64,000 bases of DNA from Diadema setosum (taxonomy: Eukaryota > Echinodermata > Echinoidea > Diadematoida > Diadematidae): the NCBI GenBank assembly GCA_033980235.1, contig CM067080.1, forward strand, positions 372,001 to 436,000, given 5' to 3'. The notes below the pieces were generated by a model that was not told where the DNA came from, did no database searches, and was given only the letters and a program-made list of their open reading frames with translations. This document shows positions 1 through 13,300 of this stretch, piece after piece. The translations under genes and the position numbers were made by a program. Numbering within the stretch: the stretch's first letter is position 1; each line of letters starts with the position of its first letter.

Positions 1-1543
1 TTTAGAAGTGACCATGACTAACTGGTTGGACATTAATTAAGGGTTTTGTGCCAATCTCAGATGAGTGGTCTAATCTTCCAAGCTCCTGTCTGAGATTAAC
101 GAGGATTGAAAGTCACGCGTAAGGCAGGACCAAATTCTTGCGGAACAAACCACACCTACAGTCATATCCTCGGCCACCCCTCCCCCATGAATAAGTTCCT
201 TGTCTTCACGACTGGTTCTTAAAGTCTCATTTCTATTAAATTATTACAGGTTGACAATTTCCACAGAAGATTTGTCTCATAAATGATAATTGTATTAATG
301 AGTTCTGTATGATTTTTTAAGGAAAGAAAATTACAATTGTATTTCAAATACAATATGAAAGTACAAGATGAAAAGAACAAAATTAAGAGAATATCAAACG
401 TGTTTCGAGCAGATTCCCCCGAACAAAACAATGTCGTGATAAAATGATATTTGCGTGTATGTGTGTGTGTGGGGGGGGGGGGATGGGGGGGGGGTAGTGG
501 AGCGTGTTATACTGCATTATGGAGAACATATTATTTCATCAGCTACAAATTTTGTTTAGTTTACTTAAACTACTATTAAACAATCATTATTCTTACACAT
601 TGTTATCAAATTTCATGCTTCTTTATCTTGTATTCAGCGAGATTTATCATCAAGTTCTCATCATGCGAACTGAAACATCTTACGGAATGAATCATACGTG
701 AAGTGATCTTAAAATGTTTCTATCACCCTCAGAAACCTTAAGATTTGCCGTAAATCATCAAGACGGAAACTGTTTAATGATATAAGAGGATCAAAGCCTA
801 TGAGAGGGTGTGCCGCAAATACGCACTTTTGATCATGCCTGCTTTCTTAAGACTATACTGTACCTACTCACACCTGTTTCATTTACCAGCGTTTCTTTCT
901 TAGAGGAATGTTTTCGACTTCAAATATATTCTATCCACAGCTGTTCACAAATTTGTTTGTGTGTGTTTGTGTATGTGTTTTTTCACAGTTACTAGTCGTT
1001 AAGTCCGCTGTACGTCCTCAATTAGCGGTCTTCCTAATGTGATAATGTGGGTTCAATTTTATTTGCGATTGTTATCTATTCCCAATTTAGGTAGTCATAG
1101 AGGACACCAAGGAGCATCCTGTGCAGGAATCATGATTCAACGATGGCCTACTGCATTTTTATATAATAAAAAAAAAAACCAACAATCTCTTAATGCTATA
1201 CTTTCATTGCACTACGAGCAAACTTGATATTCTATATACTGTACATGTACGTGAACTTGAATTTCATCCAAATTGTATGACATATTAATATGAGACATCC
1301 AGCACGACATCGCCAGGAATTCCCCGGATGTTGTGAACATCTGTTGAATCTGACAGATTAAGAGCCCTTAACAATATGAAGCAACAAACATGCCATGATT
1401 CGTACAAGGACATATCTAATTTACAAGGATTGTATTGCTTGACATAGCGTCCAGCCAGTTGGTACAGAGTAGTGGGCGATTGCAGCATTTGAGCCTGCTG
1501 TCAACCTTTAAGGCGCCACCCCCGACGCTTTGCTGAACTTTCG

Positions 1544-1744
1544 TCAGCGTTCCACGTGGTTTATCTCGTTTACTCTGCATCCCGCGTGTATCTTCGTCAT
1601 CTCCATCTCCTCCTTAAGCTCGGCGAGGGCTTTCCAATAGAACTGCGGCTTCCCCAATCCGTCCCGATTTCTAAATTTGTCCGCCAGTTTGAACCCATGC
1701 CAACGGCATTTGACACTTGGCACCCGGTCAACTCGCCAGATCAA
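1544..1744 (-). CDS. Possible coding exon, unknown product
   Basis: An open frame with coding-like character: it is rich in Lys/Glu, includes the run WKALAELKEEMEMTK, and has higher GC than its surroundings. It ends in a stop next to a CpG-rich stretch. I do not recognise a family. It could be an exon of a minus-strand gene lying head to head with the transporter, or a chance frame. No convincing acceptor/donor pair fixes its ends. Confidence 0.2.
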   Translation of the reverse strand: MIWRVDRVPSVKCRWHGFKLADKFRNRDGLGKPQFYWKALAELKEEMEMTKIHAGCRVNEINHVER

Positions 1745-3961
1745 AGGACAAGTTTAGAACACCCGAGCATAAAAGCGTCTTCCTGAGTCATCGATATGAT
1801 TTGATAAAAGATCAGTCCATACTAACGAGGAAATCGGGGTAAATTTTGTTTTTAAACAAAGTAAATCAACATTGCTTATATACTTTAACTATACTTCCAT
1901 ATTTCCATGTTCAAATAACATTGAAACTCTTTTCCCCCGAATGGCTGGATGAAGTTTTCTCTTACGTGACATCCATTACTGATTTGCTTGCCTCCCTGTT
2001 AATAACGAAATCGCATTGGTAAAAAAAAAGCAATATTTTCTAACAACATTGATCAAATTTCCATTGGAAGCACTTGCTTTGAAAAAGACAGTGGAATGAT
2101 TATATTGAGGGGCACATTCTATAGTATTCCAGATAAAACAGTACACTAAGACACAAGACAATTGTTGATGGCTGCAGCGATAATCTAAATATCAATCGAG
2201 ATATCTAAATTTCTGGATGGTGACTGCATCCTGCCAGGTTTCTCCATTATTACAAGGGTGGATTCATTTATTCTTACAGAGCTTTACGTTCGAGTATCGA
2301 CGATGTTTCAATGTTTCTTATAACTATAAAGACAGCAACTGATATATAGTCATCCATACATAAAATTAGTCATGATCTATCATTGCAGTATAGTATTTAC
2401 TTGTGTTTTAATCCTGACATCGCACTTGTCGTGGTCAAACAAATCCAAACTGTATCTTTATTCAGTAGGATTGACTAATCCAATCCGCACTGAATGTGCC
2501 TCGGTTTCACAAGAGCATAGATTACCCAATAGGGCTCCAATTTTTTGCCACCTCATTTAAGTTGCAAAGGTGAAAACTTCAACAGCCTTGTTAATGAAAT
2601 CGTAAACAGTCATTATCTTAGCAAAAAAAAGTTATTAATTATTTCTTGTTAATTCAAACAGGCTATGGTCACATGCACTAAGACAATACATAGAGGAATA
2701 TTTCTTTCATCAAATCTTAGAGCACAAAACAGTCCTCAAGTGATAAAGAGTTTGTTTTAGAAATCCTCAGCTCAACTCTTCTCAACAAATAATGACAGAC
2801 TAAGCATGGAGTAGTGATATAATCCGTGATCGTCACAGCGAACTATGACAAGATCATTCCACAGGAGATAAGCACCGGTTGATGAACTTTCCGTTTCTGA
2901 CTGAGGCTCTTTTTTATATTTCGCTTGATTTTACGCTGGTAACGAATAAGCCTGAAGACAACCCACGCCGCGAAGATCTCGGGAGCTTTACATGTGAGCT
3001 TAGGCGGTCTAACAGACTTCCGTTTTGGGTGTAAGTGTATCATCTCTCAAGATGTCTTGAGAGAGAGAATATCTTTTGCTTGCTTCTTTCCCGCCTAAAA
3101 TGCATGTACATCATATTGAATGGTGGAAGGTGCCATGAAAGGAACTGTGGACCGAGTTCAGGGAGAATATTTGAGGGATTTCACGAAGAGGAAATATCAA
3201 AATTCGAAATATATGGTCAATTCTGAAGAGAATAGCTGTTTTGTAGCTTATCCATGGAGAGAAAAGTGAGACATTTTTGTACAATGTGGAGCAGGACAAG
3301 ACCATGGAAGGTGTACAAGGTGAGCTTTAATGAAATGACTTTCATAATTGTGTGATATGTTTGATATTACAATGTGATCTTGTTTTCTTACGTGTCACTT
3401 GTTACTTTAGAAATGAGTGCTTGGGTATTTTGATTTGAATGTCAAATTCAGCAAAATTACTAACCTGAAATCTGAATAATGACACAAATTTCGGACGTAA
3501 ACTATTGTGTGCGTCACACGCCGCACGATTGCTGGAGCTATAAAATTAGGTAAACGCTTTGCGTTTCTTAGCATTTAGAGCGTTCCATACATTCGAATCC
3601 CAACGTTTTGTACAAAGTGGTACACTTTTAGTGACTTGACTAATCTTTTCGCAGTCATACCATGTGTGAGAAGTGCCCACGCTTAGATAATATATTTTTG
3701 ATTGCAACTGTCTTTTATTGAGGCAGAAGTCTGAAGTTTGCACATCACAATGAACTCAATGCCACTGTTATACACGCATGTACCTCTAAAAAAGCACTTG
3801 ACAATGCCACGTTCTTAACAAGTAATTCCGTGAATCCTTGGCAAAGTTACAAATATTTTAATTCTTTTTTGGCACCGAATAAACTTCACATATGAAAAAT
3901 TTCCTCGAATGCAAGGTTTAACACCCCAACCTCCCCCCCCCCAGAAAAAAAAACAACCTCC

Positions 3962-4006
<45 letters not shown>

Positions 4007-4022
4007 TATATATATGTATATA
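3962..4022. repeat. TA dinucleotide microsatellite
   Basis: About 60 bp of TA repeats with a few interruptions, preceded by a C-run and an A-run. Confidence 0.95.
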
Positions 4023-4268
4023 AGTTTTTATAGAAATAGATACACACATAAAAAAAAAAAATGGGATAACATTATCATATTAGCCGGAAGGGACCGGCCT
4101 CCGTTGCCAAACCACTTTTGTGCTGTTTTGATTTCTTTTTAAGTCAGTGCATGGTTAAAGGAATGTCAAACCATCGTATTTTATCGAAACAATAATAACT
4201 GTTTGCTATTGAAATCAAGGTAGATCAAATGTGCGAACCACTGACAACATCAATGTTTTAAGGATTCG

Positions 4269-4490
4269 TCATCTCTTTGATTTCTGACTCATTGAGGTCA
4301 TTCGCGAAGTTGGCTGTCCCTCTCGGAAGATGAGAGGAGCGAAAGCCGAGGATGGCGGCCTGGCGTCAAGCTGCTGGATTTTCAGTCTGCTGATACCGGA
4401 GACAGCAGCCATCTGCCTCCAGACATCCGTCCCAGAGACATTTGATGGAAACCTTGAACTTTTCTTACAAGTGTCATTATCAGTGGCCAT
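4269..4490 (-). CDS. Possible coding exon, unknown product
   Basis: A 73-codon frame begins with ATG directly after a good acceptor (TTCCAACAG on the minus strand), with an in-frame stop just before it. The protein is Ser/Arg/Lys-rich (TDVWRQMAAVSGISRLKIQQ) and its GC is above that of the flanks. No family is recognised. It could be a single terminal exon or the start of a minus-strand gene. Homology search or transcript data would decide. Confidence 0.3.
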   Translation of the reverse strand: MATDNDTCKKSSRFPSNVSGTDVWRQMAAVSGISRLKIQQLDARPPSSAFAPLIFREGQPTSRMTSMSQKSKR

Positions 4491-7283
4491 CTGTTGGAAC
4501 TAAATATATAGAAGTTTAAGATGTGTCACTACAAATGCCTATGCACTTGACATGTAACAAGGTTATCACGGTTATCATCGTTATGTAATAAGTATTTTTA
4601 TGGGTAACGATGATGTGCCAAGGACATCGTTACTCTAACTTCATCTTCAAGGCATTGGAAATCACTGCCCCTAAACAAATGTTTTACTTGTCATGTTTGG
4701 GAACATACACTTTCCGGCTATTGAATGCTCTTCCTTTGCTGCTTACAAACAAGAATGTGGCAGTCGTATCAGTTTATTCAATGAGCAAAAAGTTAAATTG
4801 TTATCAGAGATATACCTGAAATGATAAGTACTTACTTCAGGAACTGGTTATTTCACGACCTTGATTTCTAAACTCGATGCTGACAGCAGCTGTTTCGCAC
4901 AACAGAAAACAATCCTAGTTTATTATTCATGTTTGATGAGATTTGGACCTGTCTTATCGAGTAGCAATGGAGGCAAGGCTTCACCATAGCAACGCAAATG
5001 ACGTGGAAAGAATGACGACAAACGTTTGACGCGGATTATCAACATTTATTATTGGACTCTTGTTGACAGCGAATAATCCAAAGTTTGAAAACACAGCGTG
5101 TGAGTGGATAATGCGTTTTTCCGGTCCGTGATCATTCGCGTTGTATAGCATCGAATACTCATGCGTCAACTCTGTACGGGTTGGAATCTAAGCCTGACGC
5201 GTACATAATGATTCATTGCTCTTCAAACCTCACATTTCAAATAAAAGCTTTTTGTGACATTGCGCATTTAACACGGTTTATCTCTTCAGTTTCTGCATGC
5301 ATGTTAAGATATTATCCCGATTGTTTTGAAGTTCACCAATCATTTTGAATTGAGAAACAAAACTGACATCATTAAGGCCTACATTTCTTTAAACATTCAT
5401 TTGGATAAATGTCCACTTAAAACACATATTTTACAGTGCATCCGGCGACATCATTGAACAAAAATACACTGTAGACATGGTTCTATAGAATATATAAGGC
5501 GGGATCTCTCGCCACACTGAATTATTGCATTGCTCACACAATCGCGTTGAGAAGGACTTGTGAGAAAATGTCTGAAGTATTCTAAACACGTGTGGTTTTC
5601 TTATTGATAATAATATTTTAATAGTGATTTTAAAAAAAAAAAAAAAAAACCTTCACAAATACGCGAAATGATTTAAAGTACCACATTAGATGTTTGGTTG
5701 TCAGCTGAAAACAATTTATCGCAAGATTTATCATTTTATAGAATGACACTCTTGAGAAGAATTTCGTTGCTTTTTAAAAATGCTGATATATTGTGGCATT
5801 GTTAAACAGTTACTCTGCATCGCATAACTATACGCTGTAACCTGCCCGTACAATGTTTTGATGTTTTCTTGTTTATTTGCGAAATAATTATGGACATCCC
5901 GCTTGTCGTGATTAGTTTTAGAGAGAGATGATAATTAGAACTCGTAAGTTAAGAAGTCAGACGTATGTTGGTATGCAGTATTATATAGGTTACACTTACA
6001 TACAGTATACAATTCACAATTCATTTGTGCTGGAAACTGGCCATGTCGCATAAGTGGGGTTTCACTTAGCGTATTATCCAACGTAAGATGGTACTATGTC
6101 ATTCTGTGTCAGTGTGTTGAGCGGCCAGTCGACGACGAAAAAAGTGCATTTCTCGGCGGAAACTTCTAATCAGGGTCCATGCCCAACAGAGGCAGGTGTA
6201 AGTCGACGAGTCAGTGTGTTTTCCTGACGACCGCAAACATTTTCTATTTTAGTTTTTATACCCCGTGGTGAAAATATCGTAGACCGTCTGCTTGTCGTGA
6301 TCGGTTTGAAAGAGTTCAAACTTCGAATTCGAACCTTGAGGCGAGCCCTCGTGCATCTTTCCTTTATTATCGTTCATATTGAATGTTCCTCCGATTAGTA
6401 TGATATATCTAAACAAGGAGAAAGTTCATCAGATATTCTTTTAACAATGTGATGATGGTCTGAAAGAAAGAAATATATACATAGTATATTCACATTCATA
6501 GAGCAGGATTTGTAATGGGAAAGTGTGGCACAACTTGAGAAAAGCAAACAAAATCGTGTTATTCATGCTATGTTTGATATAATAGTCAGTTCATAAATGA
6601 CGAAACACTCATCATTTACGATGATTAAACACGATTTTGACTGTGATGACAGTTTCAATGACTAGATCCAAATATCTGTGTTCTTTAAGTAAACGCGGTT
6701 TTTTTTTTCAAATTTTGTCAACGTGCACTGTTTGATTAAAAAAAAAAGAGATTCCAAACATGAAAAAGGTCTCATCATTTTAATTAGTTACCATCAGTCA
6801 CTATATATAAGGAAGATTTAGACGTTTTGGTGTATCGAAGCATAACCACTTCAATTGCTAGTAGAGTGCTAGGATCACTTTTGTTCATGGACAAATTCGC
6901 TGTCAGCTACCACATTCTTTTGTCTCTTTCTAAGACCACTTCCAGTCCAGTGTATTCTAGTTTAATCACTGTTGCCAATAGCGCTTTTATGTTCTTTATC
7001 TGGTATTTATTGTCACATCCGTTGGCATCTTGGCTCTACTAAATGGGGGCTCTTCAAAAGACTTACTTTTGTTCCTGGTTTCTGAATAGGACCAATGAAA
7101 GTCAATGCTTCGGGCAGGCATGGGTCTTTCTTCCGCTTGAGTCTCCTCTCTGGTATGGTATTTGAATTTGGTGTACACTTTGTGTACACATGACTGTGAA
7201 GGGCGTGCACATAGATGCCGTAGTGCATGTTCCTCATGAGTTTACCTCCCATTCTGTTCTGTTGAGTTTCGAGTGGAAAATCG

Positions 7284-7394
7284 ATGTTCTTTCACGAGAT
7301 CAACGTATATCGGCCCAGACCCTCCCTGGATAGGTCCCCGAACGGCTCCGGTGATGAGGATGAGCGTGAAAGGTCTGGACGGGATTCATTCATG
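7284..7394 (+). CDS. Candidate alternative first coding exon of the SLC4 gene
   Basis: An ATG at 7284 opens 37 codons that end at a donor (CATG|GTAATG, 7395). The encoded end is highly charged (SPNGSGDEDERERSGRDSFM). The exon ends in phase 0. The exon starting at 8982 is open in phase 0 through to its internal ATG at 9042, so splicing 7394 to 8982 is in frame and would add 57 residues to the transporter N-terminus. Vertebrate SLC4A7/8/10 genes are known to use alternative N-termini. Position, phase and charge support this exon; homology does not, because this part of the family is poorly conserved. Confidence 0.4.
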
Positions 7395-8327
7395 GTAATG
7401 GCATCTTCTCGTGTAGTCAATATCTATCTTAACCCGTTGAACGGCAATCCCGATGACACTGTGGCAGGTGTATTTGTGAAGTGCATGGTACAGGAGATTC
7501 TGCTTGTCCTCAACGGGTTATGGGTGTTTTGGTAATAATGAATTCGTAAGGAAGCATTCCTTCTGTCTGTTACGTTTGATCTTACGTGGAAAGACCTGCC
7601 TGCTAATGCATGCAGTGTATAGAATATAGAAAACATTTGTTTATTTGCATTTTTCTTATTCTGGAGCCTTAAACAATAAAGGCACATAATGTTTATGGGT
7701 ACTACGGGGTTTTCTAGTAGAAAGCTCCTATAGAGCCTGATCTAAGTATAGAGCTACATGTAACTATTATGCAGACGTCTGGACGTGATGCTGATGACAA
7801 CGATGTCCGGTCAACTTTCTGAAGATTCTGAAGACGGACGAAGTGTGTGCATAGAATTAACGCTCCTAGGAAGATTGCTATACGTACATGACTGTTTATT
7901 GTTTGTTGATTGCACTGATGTCAAGATTTTTTTTGTAAACTTTGCCCCAGTGAGATGTTGCACTTAACTGATTGATGTAGAAACTCAACCGAAGTCATGC
8001 CGATGATAATTTTGAGGGTGTGTTTTTGCTTTCGTATAGCCCTTAAATTTATTCACTTTTCACGTTGCTACATGTATAATCAGTGATAATACAAAGGCGT
8101 TTTGTTCAAGACTCTTTATCTCCTGCTATATAACATGTCAAAGGCATTCTTCATAATATGTGAATACTCTTTATATAGAAAGAATAATGACATGCATGAT
8201 ACTTCTCACACTACGTACAAAATCCTGCACGTTTAGGAGACGTCGCCAAGTCGCCTGTTGCCTCATACTCACATTTATTTGTTCACATGCCTCTTGGAGT
8301 TAAAAAAAATCATACTGAAAAGTAATA

Positions 8328-8335
8328 TGACGTCA
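8328..8335. promoter_or_regulatory. CRE-type palindrome TGACGTCA
   Basis: A perfect CREB/ATF consensus lies about 650 bp upstream of the first confident transporter exon. It is one of eight exact copies in the window. Function is inferred from the motif only. Confidence 0.2.
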
Positions 8336-8643
8336 CGTCTTGTTAGGCAGGGAAAACACACAACTTTGACATGTGTCATCCTTTGAGCATCTGCTTTTCT
8401 CTTCACCTTGTTACACTCTGTGTAATTTTGACTAGATCAAACTTTATACATGTATTACAGATCCATCTTTCTTTATTGGTACAATACTATGAAGTTTATT
8501 TTCAGTTCCATATTTTCTTCCAAAGTAATGTGTGATCAGAGTATCAAGAAAATGCATTATAGGCTAGAAAAATATATCATGGGTATAACCATCCTGAATA
8601 GTCCTTTTGACTGATGCATTCAGCCAAATGTATGTCTCTGTCC

Positions 8644-8735
8644 AATCAGTTCTAACATACAAACCTGTATACAATATATGTCATAAGTATATGTCCAATC
8701 AGTTCTAACTATACAAACCTGCATACAATTAGTAT
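8644..8735. repeat. Short tandem duplication
   Basis: The sequence beginning TGTCCAATCAGTTCTAAC and continuing through ATACAAACCTG occurs twice, about 55 bp apart, with few differences. This is a local duplication just upstream of the transporter's first exon. Confidence 0.75.
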
Positions 8736-8981
8736 TCAAAATAAACATCCTTGAAAAAAAGGACGGACCCGTGGATGCCAGAGGTCTCCCTCCTCGTCGG
8801 CTATTCCCATCATCACTTACATGTATATCCACCTCAAAATGGATCAGTACGGATCGATTATAGAATTAGCGATCAAAGAGGATTGGTGAATTTGCCATCG
8901 AAACGAACTGTGATGAATGAAAAAAAAATATTAGTAGAGCTGAAATGAAAGTAGGTTTCATCCTATCTTTTCCTCCAACAG

Positions 8982-9126
8982 GGACGGGGATTGCTCCAAG
9001 AGAGTCCGGTCACCAGTCGAATCAGGAGGACAAAGGGCAACATGAACGGCCCAGCAGCAGAAGACGATGTGGTGGTCGATGCCGGGGCAGTGCGAGGTCG
9101 ACCTGTCGACGACTCGGCGATTTCCA
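8982..9126 (+). CDS. SLC4 exon 1 (start codon at 9042; residues 1-28)
   Basis: The acceptor CCTCCAACAG precedes 8982, so at least one exon lies upstream. The internal ATG at 9042 starts an acidic stretch (EDDVVVDAG) that resembles the EEAVVD of vertebrate SLC4A7/A10 N-termini. The donor is CCA|GTGAGT; phase 1 out. The 60 bases before the ATG are open in frame and may be coding if the 7284 exon is used. Confidence 0.85.
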
Positions 9127-9191
9127 GTGAGTTACCTCCTTGGTGTAACGCTCGCTATTTTCTTTCTTTCTTTCTCTCTCTCTCTCTCTCT

Positions 9192-9243
<52 letters not shown>

Positions 9244-10362
9244 GTCTGCCGTCAGTATTAGCTTACTCTGTTGTTTCGAAAGTTGAAGAATAAAAAAAGA
9301 ATATCATAATACCAGTGTTGTTGGGAGAGCAAATTTGTCATCTCACTTCAAAAAGGTACCTGTACTGTGGTTTGTAGTTATATCATAGGTGTTTAATTAT
9401 AAGACCTTAATGTTTACGAAAGGTGTCTTTGTGTGTTTGTGTAATCGTTTCTTTAAAATAGATATTGCGGAGGGGGAGGGAGGTTTAGGAGAAGAAGAAG
9501 AAGTAGATCGTTTCCATGACAAACACACACACACACACACTGAAAGGAATTCTCAAGACTTGAATATTTTTTTACGTTCGAGCGAAAATTATTTTATAAA
9601 ATTTGTAATAATTCTTTCTTAGGTCATAATCTTATTATATGTGAACGGAAAAACTAAGAAGTGTTAGGACATGCTGATAAGGAATGGCATGACAAGAACT
9701 AACTTCAATGTGATGTATATATTCTATACTACTGATGCAACTTTTATGGAAGCATTCAATTTGTATGATCATTCCTGATTGGTCACTGCATATCCGCTGG
9801 CATGGTAATTATAGTTTGATGAGGATCAGTTAACACTCTCATTGCGCGACCCATGGCTCAATTTCTCTGGAACCTCACCCCCACCCCCTCTCCACATGCA
9901 TATGTCTAATGGTTTCGTTATTTATACTTTCCATTTGCTCCCTCTTTCTCGGAAATAACTTTGTGAAGAATCCTCTCATTAACCATAGCAACATCAGCAC
10001 CTGGCCCTGATTTCATCCTTAATCACTTGTAGATTAGAAGTCGTGGCGATAATCCCACCAAGCACCGCCCACTGAGATTAGCTTGGAGACGCGATTACAC
10101 TTGAAAGCCCCGCCTAGTTTTAGAAGCTGTCGCAAACTAGCCTATGTACAATTCGCTTTCAAACTGAAGTCCCTTCTGATTTGTACTACGGAACACTATT
10201 AGCGTAGGATCTGGAGTTCCGGCAAGTCATTTTCTAGAACGTCTCTCTCTGCCTTGTGTTTTCACTCCTTTTCAATTCTTTTGTTGTTACCGTTGAAGTT
10301 ATAAATCCACGCACTTACTGATCTGGACCATCTAACTGAACGGCAAAGGCAGCATACATGGT

Positions 10363-10395
<33 letters not shown>

Positions 10396-13300
10396 TATGT
10401 GTGGGACTGTTCTTTTTAAAGCGTGCTCGACCTACCGAATGGTTGGTTCGGCCCTCATGGATATCCGCTGTCGATGGATAAAAAATATATCAAAAGAAGA
10501 AGGAATTATGCCAACTATAACAAAAGTACCATAACTATGACTTTACAACCACCAATAGCGAAAATTTACTAGAAGAAACAAAGGGGTTAATAGGCACTTT
10601 GATGAACGGTTAGAACTCAACTCGTGTGTTCGTAGAATTGAACGCGTAATACAGTTGTATCATACACCAACTTCCTCTTTGTCGTATGTGAACGTTGAGC
10701 ACGTTGCATATTGTTACATCATCCTACAGAAGTTGGTGCATGAGATTTTAGCCTTTGTCAAAACCTGTCGAAGACAACTAGGTAATTCAAAGTAAAGTCC
10801 TGATTCTATTATAGTTAGATCAGGTAATATCATCAGCTGTCTATGGTATCTGAATTTGTTTTTCATTTGACAACTGTGCAATGTTCAGCATGGACTTTTC
10901 CAAGGACGTTAATTCTGGAACACATGAGATGTGACATAATTACAACACAATGCATATTTTAGAAGCTTATTATTCATAATTCTATGATAAAGTTTAGATG
11001 AAGGAGGAGGAGGAGGAGGAGGAGGGATCAACTTTAATGAAGAAATGTGAACATTCGTATTTGGGCTATTAATAGAATACATACAGCTGTAGATTGATGT
11101 TAATATCAATGCTGGAAACCTGCAAATGTTCATACAGTATAAGGTTATGATCGTCAGGGTAAGAAGAATGGAAAGCCACTGAAGGTCATGTAGGCTAAAA
11201 CATAGTCAACACAGCTGCGGATAGATGGAACTGATTACTGGCATGTCTTTAACCATATTCTTTCATAAAAGCGTCAAAAGAAAGCACAGAATCATACGCT
11301 CTGATGATGATACTCATATTAATTGATATCTATTACATTTTACACTGGATACAAAGCGCCTAGAATATTTTTTTCTATACTATCCTATAGGTGGGTCCTT
11401 TTCAGTCTGAGTCCATTAGTGAGTTTCAGACCGCAGCAGGATAATACGATTTCCATTTCTTTTCACTTGTCGCAAATCATTCAGACAGCGATGACACTAA
11501 GAAACAGGGGATAAGGGAGAAACAAGGAGTAATTCAAGCCACCTGTATTACCTGTTTCTTTGTTTTGAGCTTCCCTGTAGAGACGTTCGCACTGTTTTCG
11601 ATATGCTCAATTTTAAAAATAGTGAGGCAGCGGTGACTGCACCGAGCGGTCCGGTAGCGGCGCATGACGCCAGAGGTTTCCCGTTGTGAGTCACCTATTA
11701 ACGCTTGCATCCTGTCGACCAACCTTCCTTGCACGATGCGTTTTTGTTTTTTTGCGAGCATGCATGTCCAATACTCACCAAGAGAGGGCGATTTTTACGT
11801 TAGTGCGCATGAGAGGGAAGATTTCTCGCTGAACTTGTCAACCATAATTCTGTGACTAGCTGTAGCTTCTAAAATCTAAATAATTGATCTTGTAGCCAAT
11901 ATACATTTAAAAGAAAAAAAAAGGAGTAGCTGCACTGAACCCGATTCCGTCTGTCTAGTGGCTTATGGGAGTCTACATGTGAAATTTAAGATAGTATCAC
12001 TGTACCACAGGAGAGCCTTTATAACGTTAAGGATGCAGGTTGCATTTTTGCCGTTATGTCGTCAAATTTCCTTATTATCATATAGGCCTTATACTAATCG
12101 ATAAGACTTTTAGTAACAGAACTGACTGTGGATACTGAACCATAAGCGACCTTTGGCATACTTATCAACGGCGACGTACGTTATAAAGGTGGCACCAGCT
12201 TATTGTCGTGATGATTGTGGTAATTATCTCTAATTATATCATCATTATTGCGCGTAATGGCTATTAACCAATGTCAGATTTATATTAATCACGGTTAGTC
12301 AGTGCAGCGCATTGCTTTTGGTATTCGAGCGAGGGCGTTGGTGAAGAAGCACCAAACGGAACGACCGGATACTACGACAGACGTAACGGTAGCAACTAAG
12401 TACACTCCCGCTGAACGTATCGGGTCAGGGTCTCTAACCCATGGAGAAGTGAAAAACACGCTATAGAAAGTTCACGTGCGCACAGCATGACTTCAGAGAT
12501 GATAGTGTGATGACGGGAAGCCGGCAAGAGGGCAAACGCAACTGACCACTTGACGGCAATTAAAAGTATTTCCTCCAGTAAATCGCGATCGATTGCGGCA
12601 GGAGCTCCGGCTGTCAGGGGACATTAGCGAGACGTCTTGACTGTGTGCAAATCAATCCCGTGGCACAGTGGCGTCAAAGAGGGCGACAACTTGTGTGCAA
12701 ATAAATCTCATCGTCTGGTTCACACACCTTAGCGTCAGTTGGCAGTCAAAAAGCCTCACACCTTTGCATCGTGACATGACAAATGCCTCACACATAGGGT
12801 TACATACAGAAACATGAAATCGCGTGTCTTTACAGGAAAACTGTTGATTCAAGCACATATCACTCTATCGTCATGATTCAAGAAAAGAACCCCGTTCCAT
12901 GATGTGTCCTAATAGGCCATTGTGCAATTTTAGTAGTACTTCAACATCTACATATGAAAGTATTCAGCATCTTCATGCATTTGATATTTCCGTTCAAACA
13001 GAAAGAGTAGTCTCTAGCTATTTTCTTAACATGAATTTTGTGTGCCTTTCTCCACTATCAGTTTAATTTCTATCTCTTCAATATCGTGTCTATTTTGGGA
13101 TTGTCTTGTCTTTTTTTTCATTTGAAAACAACTAAAAATTTGGATATTTTAATTCAGTTATAAAAATGCTAGTTATGGTCGTAAAGAAGAGATCCTTTTT
13201 AGGTTGATATCGTATGATTTCATGTACAAGTCATTTGTATGACTTAAAACTAGTTAAGAATGAAACAAACCAATTTCTTGAATTAGTAATAGTTGTATTT

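Larger units (their letters stand above)
1..7283. other. Upstream region, mostly non-coding
   Basis: No gene with recognisable homology is seen here. There are homopolymer and TG/G-rich tracts (460-496), a TA microsatellite and two weak minus-strand exon candidates listed separately. Two TATA-like stretches read on the plus strand (TATATAAGG at 5491-5499; CTATATATAA at 6801-6810). A CpG-richer patch at about 6117-6197 ends in a consensus donor (GTAAGT, 6198-6203). Any of these could belong to 5' non-coding exons of the bicarbonate transporter gene downstream, but nothing in the sequence decides this. Confidence 0.4.
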
